Below, in pieces: positions 50,723-61,049 of a stretch of DNA of 64,000 nucleotides. Position 1 is the stretch's first letter, and every line of letters starts with the position of its first letter. Origin of the DNA: Nymphaea colorata (Eukaryota; Streptophyta; Magnoliopsida; Nymphaeales; Nymphaeaceae). A model generated the notes under the pieces. The model worked only from the letters and a program-made list of their open reading frames with translations, searched no databases and had not been told where the DNA came from. The stretch covers positions 9,886,417-9,950,416 of the forward strand of contig NC_045149.1 in NCBI RefSeq assembly GCF_008831285.2, read 5' to 3'. Made by a program: the position numbers and the translations under genes.

Positions 50723-52362
50723 AACCTACCTTTCATTCTTTGGACTGCCTTCCTAGGAATTTGCTCTCAATTTTCCCCACTGTACCATGTTTTGTTTCTT
50801 CTTTGCCTTTGTAATTCCTTCCAGCCATATACTCGAACCTCTTGTTTTTTCCCACGAGTAACTATAACAAAATTAAGTTGTAATTCTGAGACCTTTGTAA
50901 GAAAATGATGCCATTACCATGCTTGTAATAATTATTATTGTAATTAAGTTGAAGAAGAGTGGATTTCATTTCCATGCATTGGCTAAATGAAGTGAGCAAG
51001 CCTTGGATCTATGTTTCGTGACTACCGCAAGCATGGCAACAGTTCTTCCATGTCGCCAAAGATGGAAAACCCATTACGACAATGGGTCCAGTCGCCTGGT
51101 GTGGGCAACTTGTGAATACCCTTATGTTAATAGAACATGGCCAATTCAGAAGCCATACAAAGCATCCCATGCTGCAATACTCGTTGGTGGTCTTGAGTTG
51201 GTCAAAACTTGCAAAATATTCGTTCTGTTGAAATTTTGAAGGTGATGTACTCTTGAATGTTGGGGATGTCAAACTAGGCAGTAACTGTGTCGTGCAGGCA
51301 AGAAAGGATAGTTCCTTAAGCATGACTCCGTCATGAATCCAAGTCATCCACTTCATCATTCTTCTAATACTATGGTAGCACTCCTTTAATCAACGTACTC
51401 GATTGTCTTGTAATAGAAGAAATGATCTTGCTACTCGCGAAGGTTGTCGAACAAGTGAAAAAGGGGAAGCAACTTGCCTGAGTAGAAACTGAAAAATTCC
51501 GTGAGAAGTAAGAAGGGCCGAGTCGGTGACCCGTGAAGTCAAACGAAAGAGAAAAAAAAAATGAAAGCACTCTCTTTCTCTTCTCTCTCTCCTCTGCATA
51601 GCATAGCTGGTTGGGTAAAGTAGTGTATAATGGGCATTTTTTTTTCTTAATATCTGCGGACACTGCTCTCGTGTTGGCATTAAGAGTTGAATAGGGCTGA
51701 GGAGGACTTTTAGTTTAAGTGGATGGGTGTTTATCCCTCCTCTTCCCTTCTTCCCCACATTCTCTCTCTCTTTCTCTTTCTCTCCCCCCTTCTACTGTGT
51801 ATGTGTAATGCCTTTTGATTCATAAGCCTAAACCACCACACATGAGGGAGGGAAAAAAAAAGGAAAAGGAAAAGTAGAATAGTCGAACTTGAGAGTCCAA
51901 ATAGTTCCACACGATTAAATCGAAAAAGAAAAATATTCCATGAATTTTTGTCTTCCGGGGGAGAGAGACAGACGTTGCCGGTGCAGATGGTTTCTCTGGC
52001 AACCAGTGACTTCCCTTTTATGTTATAGATCCCTTTGGCAACAGCTCAAAGGAATAACAAAAGGATAGTTCTCGTTTGTGGTTGATGACCATCCGGATGT
52101 TAAGCCCACGCGCATTTATGAAAAGATGACATTCCTTGGCTACTTTATTGTTTCCCATCTCACTTTAATTCCCACATCGTTCAATAATTTATGTTTAATG
52201 AAGGGACGTAGACTAACCAGCCTCCTTTTCAGATTGGTTTTTTTCAACCTTCTATCTCTCACTCATTTTTTTTCTCTTTTTGTTCCTTGAAAAATGTCCA
52301 TGCCTAAGAATGCTGGATAAGAAAAAGAAGGGACTTAAAAAACCAGTGTCAGAATGAGAGTG

Positions 52363-52370
<8 letters not shown>

Positions 52371-52440
<70 letters not shown>

Positions 52441-52460
52441 TTTTCTCTCTCTCTCTCTCT
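52371..52460. repeat. Long (TC)n microsatellite
   Basis: About 90 bases of TC dinucleotides with short interruptions. Confidence 0.93.
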
Positions 52461-53289
52461 AGCATTTTATACATTTCAAGTTCATTTGCGCAGTTAGATT
52501 TATCACGAAAGGCACACACACATGGGCGAGCGGAAAAGTGAAGAGGTGAGGAAGGGATTATTGCCAGGGGAAAGAAAGCACCGTATAGAAAAGACGAATG
52601 ACCAGCTAAAAGGAATCGGGAATGTCATGGTGCAGTAGCAGACCTACTTGTTGCGCTCATGTGGGCCGGTTAGTGGCCCATCAAAAAACTTATTACAGTA
52701 TCTCGAGATCACATTGTTGAATTATATGTGGTGCCCATACCAAACTTGTATTGTCAATTCAAGCACTCTTGGGCCAAAAATCGTGGCTCAGCCACTGCCA
52801 TGATAGCAGCGGTAAAATAGTGGAACAATGAGGAGCGAGTAGCAAAGTTGAAAGAGTAAGACATATATATGGTCGTCATTGGTTCAGGTATAAGGGTTAG
52901 TCAACATATTTTGTAAATAGCGAAAGGGGCTGAGAGCAGGGGACAACCGATGTCAAACACATGCATGATATAGTCAAAGAGTTTGCAAGCTGAGGTGTAA
53001 AGAAGCCAATGTGAACTATTAGCTAGAAACCAGACGGTGATTTGGCCATTTTCAGAAGCAAGGGAGGAGGAGCATGTACAAAGCTAGTGCACACAAATTA
53101 AAAAGAAGGTCTTGGGCATTGACTGGTGCATGTGGGGAGAGCCTGCAAAAAGTAAGAGGATGGACCCATAGTTTTTTGGGTGAGTGGAAGACTAATCCCA
53201 TCATTGGAATGAACGCTGAAGTTTCTTTCTTTTTTCAAAGGGTTTTGGGCGACTTTGTACTATGCTTTAACTCGCACATCAGTAGTCCT

Positions 53290-53390
53290 TCCTCCTTTTG
53301 CAGCACAAAGAGTTGACACTATGGGAGTTCAAAACGAATACTAGTTACCTACTAGCCCTTATCATGTCTGTTGTGTCAACCCCCTCAAAG
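53290..53390 (-). mobile_element. tRNA-derived SINE-like copy 1
   Basis: The minus strand shows an A-box-like TTGACACAACAG (53369-53380) and a B-box-like GTTTTGAACTCC (53324-53335). It shares about 100 bp with the copy at 55455-55558, including AGTGTCAACTC and TTGTGCTG. More diverged from the Pol III consensus than copy 2. Confidence 0.45.
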
Positions 53391-53554
53391 ATGATGATGA
53401 AAGCATAGATGATGCAGATGGAATAAAAATAGATGAATGCCAAGGGGACAGAAGGGTACTTTTAAGGCACTTGCCATGAAAGCATTGGGAAATATGCTAT
53501 TTGTTGGAGGCATGGGATTCTCTTAACAAATCGGCAAAAGGCAGGAGGCCCTAA

Positions 53555-53867
53555 AGGGGCGTTTGGATGATAATCCAAAACCAATTTTTGGAGGTAAAAA
53601 ATAGTTTTGCTTCAGACACCATTTCAGGTGTATTTGGATGATACAAAAACTAAGTTTTTTTTAAAAAAAAAAAAAATCAAAACCCATTTTGGCAAAACCT
53701 GTTTTTTAAAATGAAGCGAATAACCTATCACTCCCCAGATGATTCACAAAAGAAAGTGTCTTGTTTTGGTCATATTACCCAAACGTGTAAACCAAATTTC
53801 CAAAACTTATTAGAGAACCAATTTTTCACAAATCCAATTGTTTTGAATGTGTCATCTAAACGCTACC
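53555..53867. mobile_element. Tourist-like MITE (PIF/Harbinger)
   Basis: 313 bp flanked by the trinucleotide TAA on both sides (53552-53554 and 53868-53870). The left terminus is AGGGGCGTTTGGATGAT; the right reverse-complemented is GGTAGCGTTTAGATGAC. The GCGTTTGGAT-type ends and TAA duplication fit Tourist-like MITEs. The interior is AT-rich and noncoding. Confidence 0.7.
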
Positions 53868-54232
53868 TAAGAATTCAGAGATGATATTGACAGACTTACA
53901 CGAGCAAAGCCAAGGGGAATGGCTGGGTGAAGTTGGGCACAACTAAGCAAGGATAGGTGTGGCCCAATCTCAGGGCCAGACTTGGAGAGACCAGAAAACA
54001 AGAAGATAGGCTGGGTAATGTTGAGGCATCCTATATTTTGAGCTACTTAAGGCCTAGAGTTCTCACTTGGTGGGCAAAGCTTCTTGGAGGAGATCCAAGT
54101 TTGTTGGTTATCGATCGTAGTTCTAGTAAAGGCTTACATAGTGATATGATCCAATTTTTGGTACTAGCTTTTGCTGAGGTAGGAGGCGTCCGGAGCCATA
54201 TGGGATGGTAGTGGGGGTTGGTGCAACTAGGG
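53868..54232. other. Short intergenic stretch
   Basis: Contains an 84-codon frame (53957-54211) without recognisable motifs. Nothing else seen. Confidence 0.5.
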
Positions 54233-54624
54233 ATGTCAGTATATCCGATTTGAATCAGATATACGTTCGAACTGTTAAAAAAAAATCAGATATGAACAAC
54301 AATTAAATATCAAATTAAGAAATGAGGTTAGATTCAAATTTAAGAAATGACGATCCAATCGGATTCAGATATACATAAAAATCCGTTTAGTTTTGAGTAA
54401 ATATTATATATCCAATGCTTACATTTTGAAAGTTGGCAAGATGCAGATGTATAATTGGATTCAAATAGGATTTAGATTGTGAAATCAGATTTCAGATTCA
54501 GATATGACTTTTCTTTGTTTATATTTTAATCTAAATATATGAAATATGACTTTTCTTTGTTTATATTTTAATCTAAATATATGAATATCTGAAAAAACCA
54601 ATTCGAATCAGATACATTGACGCT
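54233..54624. mobile_element. TIR element with internal 42-bp duplication
   Basis: The left end is GTCAGTATATCCGATTTGAA; the right end reverse-complemented is GTCAATGTATCTGATTCGAA, an imperfect inverted repeat of about 25 bp. Many internal copies of AATCAGATAT-type words occur in both orientations. An exact 42-bp tandem duplication lies at 54502-54585. No clear target duplication. Confidence 0.5.
54502..54585. repeat. Exact 42-bp tandem duplication
   Basis: Two identical 42-bp units (starts 54502 and 54544), each beginning ATATGACTTTTCTTTG. Identity of both copies suggests a recent event. Confidence 0.9.
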
Positions 54625-57090
54625 ATTGGGTACAACCAAGCAAAGTGAGGTTAAGGCAATAAACTATGGACAACTGAGCGGGAGGTTAGGGTGGAGCAGA
54701 CACCCGGGCAGCACTTGAGAAACAGGTCTACGCAGTTCGTGGGCCAACTAGGTGATGGTGTCTACAAATGAGGGTACACTCTTACCAAGAGAAAGGAGCT
54801 TTATATAGAGCCACAAAAGAAACTGTACAACCCTCCATAGGAGGTTGCACCTTTTTAAATAAAGCATCACACCCCTTGGTAAATTCCAAAAAGTATAGAA
54901 CTCTTCAACTTTTTACCAAACAAAGTGTCACTTTAAGCACCTTTTTGTTTACATGTTCCTTCATTTTCTTGATTTGGATTTTGGATATCAAATCCTTAGT
55001 CAATTACAAATTAATATTTAACAAGATTGGAGGAGAAACTGCAGCCAAGAAAACTAGACCTTCACAAGTAAGCTCCAACATCTTGATGCAATTGGATATT
55101 GATCTGCACGTTTGAGGGTGAAACCATCATATGGGCCGATGATCTTGCCCTTCACCTTCCTGAGGTTCAAGACTGATTCCTAACAAGTTAATGTACAGTT
55201 CCTGAAGGTGGAAACATGACAGTTCTTGCCGGTGGAGAATCAAAATAAGGGTTAGTATTTTTCAGCATTCAGCCTCAATTTGGAATCACATCCCATCCAT
55301 CATTTTTGAATGAGTAGGAGGAGAAGTTCATCTTACCACCCAGAAGAGACTGAAGCTCCCATCAAACTTCTTGTCTCTATTTGATATAGATTAGAGTATG
55401 CTCTCGTTGCCTTTGAATGCTGCCCCCACCATGCTTCAATTTACCCATCGATGGACCGCCTTTCACAGCACAAGTGAGTTGACACTGTGAGGATTCGAAA
55501 CAGGAACTAGTCGGCTTCCAAACCCTACCCCAGCCGTTGTGCCAACCCCTTGAGGCATCTGTCCATCATTTTGGGTCGCAACTTTTGATGGGAGTAGAAT
55601 TATTTGCTACCGCCTGGCTGAGGCTAACTTGAATTTAGCGCAAGCACATTTCTCTTGCCATAACATGGTAATGTCATTTATAGAATATCTTGCTTTTTCA
55701 AGGAAGAAAAAGGCATGCATTGAGTTCCCCATTTATGTGTCCACCAAATATGAACAAAAAGATGGAGAAAATGATTGATTGTTGTGTGAAAAGAAAAGAG
55801 TCGCTTTTGTCTAAATGTTCAAATCTGGGAGTTCTAGAAGTGAGAAAGAATATCATAATTAAGTTGAAATTTTTATGTATGATCTTCACTTGAATGCTTA
55901 TTTTCATTTATGTGCACAAAAATGCAAAATCCTCATCGGAAGGAACAAAAGAGAAGAGGAGAAAGAACAAATTCATGGGGGCCCATAACAATGACTGGTT
56001 GTGAGAACTGAGCCTAATATCTTTCTTTTGGCTTTTGCTACGAAGGTTAGATGAGCTACTCTAAACATACACGTGTTTTTTTAGTAACAGGAAACAATCT
56101 AACTATCTAAGAGAGAAAATTCACCAAAAAATCAACTTTCTAGAACATTCACCAAAAAAAAAAAAAAAAAACAAAGTCAATTTCCTACTAAAGTATATCA
56201 AATCTCATCCTAAAAGTGGAAACAGTGGGTAATGCTAAACCTTGTTTTAAATAGATAATCGAAGTAATATTTAAATATTATAAAATCTTTTTAACCTTCT
56301 AGATAAAATCCTTAGAATAATTTCATAAGATACATATACGAAGTGAATAAATTTTTGAGTCAAGTGCGTGTTTGGATCAGTATTTGGGTGGTCCAGTTGA
56401 CCAAGCCAAGTTTTCAAAGGGGCATGAAGAACCTGCACTTCCCCTCCCTCCTCCTTTTGAGTTCTGCTAATGAGTTACATGAACTTGAGCCAATTAAACT
56501 AGTAGGCTCACGTACAGTTAAAGGTGTTCGGGCCAACTTGTCTCGTAGGACTGGACCTAGGTTCAGTTTGGCCCATATAGAATTGGACATGACTGTTAGC
56601 TTGTTATCCAGCTCAAGTCAAGTAAAAGTATTACCGATCAACTCGAGCTCGCCTCTGCTCCTACACTGTCCTATCCATGGATACCGAGTGTCATGAAAAC
56701 AATATTGCCTTCAAATATATGAAGTTAGACCCATTTGAAAATTTTAAAGTTTATTTAATTATAAATGTTTTATACGTGACAAGTTTCTTTAATATTAGAT
56801 CCCATTTTTTCATCTAGCCGTTTTATTCATAAGTAAGTTGAACTATAACTTGTTTTACTAATATTAAGTTGAAGGATGACACGGTAGGAATGGCGGACCT
56901 CCGGCTCACGAGGACGATGGGATGACAAACTAGAATTAAAAAACAAGTAAAAATCACACAACGTAAAATAACATTGAGAGGACTCAGTTCCGACCAATTC
57001 CGTGGGACCAAACACCGAAATATATGACTTTATAGGAGGCCACGCGGAGAGCAATACAATAGTGCTCTGAAACAAGGGGACTTCGTGTCA
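54625..57090. other. Intergenic DNA upstream of the RABF1-type gene
   Basis: No protein family recognised. The frames present (for example 54768-55115 and 56343-56696) lack motifs and codon structure. It includes SINE-like copy 2 and A-rich tracts (about 56150-56175). Confidence 0.55.
55455..55558 (-). mobile_element. tRNA-derived SINE-like copy 2
   Basis: On the minus strand TGGCACAACGG (55534-55544) fits the Pol III A box and GTTTCGAATCC (55491-55501) fits the B box, with tRNA-like spacing. It shares its length and several blocks with copy 1 about 2.2 kb away. No full tRNA fold was found, so it is not an active tRNA gene. The 3' limit of the element is not known. Confidence 0.55.
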
Positions 57091-57206
57091 AACATCATTG
57101 GAAGCGCCGCAGAGGAACGACGGAGAGAGAGAGAGAGAGAGAGATTCTACAGTTCTCGATCTCCTCATCTTTTGTTCGTTGGGAATTATTCTACCACGTA
57201 TTTCCG
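57091..57206 (+). promoter_or_regulatory. 5' leader of the RABF1-type gene
   Basis: Contains a (GA)n tract (57125-57144) and CT-rich DNA before the start codon, typical of plant 5' UTRs. The transcription start is not defined. Confidence 0.4.
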
Positions 57207-57231
57207 ATGGGATGCTCTGCATCTGTTCCTG
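57207..57231 (+). CDS. RABF1: RABF1-type gene exon 1
   Basis: 25 bp: MGCSASVP and one base of a glycine codon, then donor GTAAGT. It is too short to find by open-frame length; it was chosen because MGC plus exon 2 supplies the missing acylated N terminus in frame. Confidence 0.85.
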
Positions 57232-60200
57232 GTAAGTTTTTCTGTTCTCTTCTTAAAGAATTCTCAACCAGACAATTATGGTTGTTTTGCGTCCTGTTTT
57301 TCTTCTTCGTTGTAGTTCATCGCAGCACAAATTTTCCTTTGATGTTTTTCTGGAACGTGGGAGAATTTAGGGTATTGAGTGGAGGTGAATTGGCGTCATT
57401 TTTATGATCCCCCTAACTTTCTAGGGCGGTGTTATCGTTTCAATGCATTTATGGTGTAATTTTTCTCTGTATCATGGATACTGTCTATCTTGGAATCTTA
57501 TCGGGTCGACTTTTCGCTGAGTTTGTCAGTGTTTGGTGCCTTTTGTGGATCATCCTGTTATGCGGAATGTCACAAAACCAAGCTGTCCCTGCGCAAGGTT
57601 GAGGGCGAGCAAATCAATTTGATTCTTCACCTGCAAAACCAAAGAAATCCTCTTTTGCTACGCAAAATGGGCCAGACCCATTCCTTAAGACATCTCCCGA
57701 TCCCCCCTGGGTCAATTTCCTTTCGCTTTCCCAGGAAAACACATACTCAAATGCAACACTTATTTGATTTTCTGGAGACGGGCATTGAATTCATGCTTCT
57801 CCTTAAATGCAACAACCAATTCTACGAGCGTGTAGTTCTTTCTTCTTCCGCGTACTCCTTTGCTTAAGCTAGAACTCCAATAAGTAGATCAGCAGTACAC
57901 GTGATTGGCATGTTTTCCCTTTTCCCCCTTTTGTGGCCTCGACATTCTGTGCATCCTCATCTGGTGAAAGGATATTATAGAAATAGCGACTCTGCAGAGA
58001 TTTTCTTATTGGATCGTCGAGTTTCTGGTTGGAGTTTGGATGATGCAAATGGACTTGTTTCAGTAGACGGTAGCTTGAATTCACTATGTCGATACCGTAG
58101 TAGAAAAATAAAAATAAAAATAAAAGAAGTGTTCACAGGAATGTATAGATAAAAAAAAACCAATTTCATTTCACGGGCCAATTTCTTCCCACAGCTTCAA
58201 AATTTGCATTGGACAGAATTTAAAATTTTGAAAGAAATTTTGTTTGTCAAAGGACTGGATTGTGATTTTTGGGAAGAAAAGAATTTCTAGGAGATACCTT
58301 TATCTGAGAGGAAGAAAGTGGCAATATAATTCACTCTCCATCATGTAGAAGTCAAAGTTCTAGAAGAAGTTTTATTTATCAAAAAACTCGATTGTGAGTT
58401 TTGGATGTAAGATTCCTTGAAGCCACCATTCGTATGATATGAAGAAAGCAGCAATGCAGTTGACTCTGCCCATGTGGTGTACCTCTACTTGTTACACTGG
58501 TAGTGCATTAATAGCAAGATGTTATATGATATGTTGAGGTCCGAGAGAAAACATAGCATATGGATAAACTTGGTAAATAAGTACAGCATGATCCTGGAGA
58601 AGCATGAATAGATGAACAGTTCCATCTGAACATATCTGCTATGGCATTAAACTTTATGCATATCTGTATTTTTGCATGTAAAGCACAATTTTCATGGTAA
58701 GAGTTAGTTCATGATTAGAAACTTGGGCAATGTCATAAGTTGCAGTGATGCTTCTAAATTGGCTTAAGTTGTGCCTACTTTTCTCTATACTACATTTTTT
58801 TGCTTTTTAACCACATTTTTCATGTTGAGAGTTAGTTTGGAATTAGAAACTGGGGCAATGTCATAAGTTGCAGTGATGCTTCTAAGTTGGCTTAGGTTGT
58901 TCCTACTTTTCCCTATACTATGAAGATGAGATTGGTTGCTTAAGGAAAGACCACGAACCTTGATGGTCCGGGATGTAGCCAAGCTGGCAGAGGCCATGGA
59001 CCCCACTAAGACTTAGTAAAACAACACTTTACTAGTTAGTGTTTTAAAAAAATTTAGTTTGGCCCCTATAAAAATTTTGAAAAGTGTATTTAGCCCTGTA
59101 AAATATTTTCAAAAGTTTCTTGGAAAATTTTTTGCCCCTGAAGCAAAAAAATCTTGTCTCCGACCTTGTTAATAGTCGATAGTCTGACTTTGAGAAATCC
59201 CATAGCTTGATTGGTGTAGATTCCCCACCTCTGCAGAAGATATCACAAGAACACAATTTGTTATCTCATCAACTTGTTGAGAGACGATAAGACTTGATGT
59301 TATTTCTATATATCAAAGAATACAAATAAACTAATAAACATGGTACATTGATATAAAGTTTTTAATTAGTTCAAATGTAGACAATATTTATGGATCAATG
59401 AGATGTAAATTAGTAACAGGGCATAAAACCTAGATTTTTGGGTAGTGCAATTTATCTCCAGTCATTGTGTGGATTCTTCCATGATCAGATGATTCAGGCC
59501 CTAGTGTAAAATTTTATCAAGAAGAGAAATATGCTAGATGTGGAAATTCATGCCTGAAAAGATACAAAATTCACAATTTTCCAAATCATTTAGTCACTAA
59601 TATTTCTCTTTACATAAAAGACACGTTATTGATGAAAATTGTACTAACTGCTAGTGTGGTCTGATGTATTATGTGGTGAAACTTGATGATTTGGTAAGGA
59701 GAGGAAAATATCTAGGGAATCTCAAATCATGACTCTAGAGTTTTCCTACCGTAGGTGCACAAGATTCTACTTCTTTCAAGCTCACTTACTGGGAGCACCA
59801 GTCAAGATCAACAAAAGAATTTTTCCACATCCATCTATAACTTTTTATCCTTTCAAAGAAGCATTACGTCATATTTAGTTACTTCTTCTGTAGGTATCAG
59901 ACAGCCTTATTGAGCATTGGAAATATTTCCAACCCCGAACAATCTTCTAATTCTTCGACTGTCGTACTGAAATTTTACTCAGTTTTTCACCTTTTTGCAT
60001 TCAAAACAACATTTCTATCACATTCTAGGAAATTCAGGACGATAATACCGAATGGGACAATATTCAGCAGTGATATTTTTTTTGCCTGATTATGCCAATC
60101 CTGCTGAAATGTAATGTTTTTCACTTTTATGGCATTGAATTGCTGACAGTTCTATAATTCATGTAATAATAGGTAAATCCATCGGAGGGCAGACATTAAA

Positions 60201-60999
60201 TTCAGAGACTATTACAGTAGATTCAAGGAACTTACGAGTAAAGGTGGGACATTGTAGTTTTTTAATTGAAATGAAGACTTTTCCATGTTATGTTTCACTA
60301 ACGCTTATGGTAACAAATATCAAGCTTCAGTTTTTATTTTATGTTATAACAAATTTTAAGTCTTTCAGCCTGTTAAATGTATTGTGCACAGGGTGATTGG
60401 GCTATCATGAAAACTCGAATTGCATTGGAGTTGGCACATTTTATATAATCCTTGATTGTTTCCTATTATTTAGCCCATCATAAGGTGGAAATGCACACAA
60501 CCATTCCTTGTGGCGTGTTTCTGGACCTTGTATTTCCCAAGCATGTTTTGTCCTTTATTTGAAGTTGGAAATATCATTAAAATAGAAGTGATAAATAGAA
60601 ATGAAAAAAAAAATGTCACCAGGTCAATCATTATAGACTGAAATAGAGCATCATTCAATGGATTTATCAAAGAGATATCCAGTCCCTTCTAATAGTGACA
60701 TGTGTATGATCGGACATTATACAATAATACTGTGATCACCTATTTTTTGTAGTATACATGCATGTTCCAATCTGCATGTTTCAATTGTTCTTTTTCAGCA
60801 ATAATTTTTTGTTCTTCTGTTAGAGTGACTCTTAACTAACTCATTTTTACATATAGCTGGTTCTTTTAGGGGACTCTGGAGTTGGTAAAAGCTGCATTGT
60901 TCTGCGCTTTGTTCGTGGTCAGTTTGACCCAACCTCCAAGGTAAGAAATTTTGTCCAAGACTACTGAGCCTTTTCATTTACATGCATAAAATTACCTAA

Positions 61000-61049
<50 letters not shown>

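Larger units (their letters stand above)
47816..53280. other. VPS54 3' flank and intergenic DNA
   Basis: The 3' UTR of VPS54 begins here. Its end is not fixed; AATAAA occurs near 48249 and again near 49302. No further protein family was recognised. Reading frames are under 125 codons and lack motifs. A poly-C tract and a long (TC)n tract lie within. Confidence 0.6.
57232..60172 (+). other. RABF1-type gene intron 1
   Basis: 2.9 kb. Holds a 128-bp-period tandem duplication (58689-58920) and a repeat-like stretch (about 58940-59170). A 125-codon frame at 57490-57867 has no recognisable domain and was not called. Confidence 0.75.

Noticed and set aside
51003-51359. Opposed frames of 78 and 116 codons in the intergenic region
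   Set aside because: No recognisable motif on either strand and no splice or start context that favours a gene.
51370-51758. Overlapping frames of 97 and 122 codons on the minus strand
   Set aside because: Low-complexity Ser/Phe/Arg runs from TC-rich DNA; no motif.
55491-55544. A true tRNA gene at the A-box/B-box pair
   Set aside because: No acceptor stem, anticodon loop or full cloverleaf can be drawn, and a related copy exists nearby; a SINE-like origin fits better.
57490-57867. 125-codon frame in RABF1 intron 1
   Set aside because: Lies between well-supported exons 1 and 2 of the same strand; no domain, so treated as intron.
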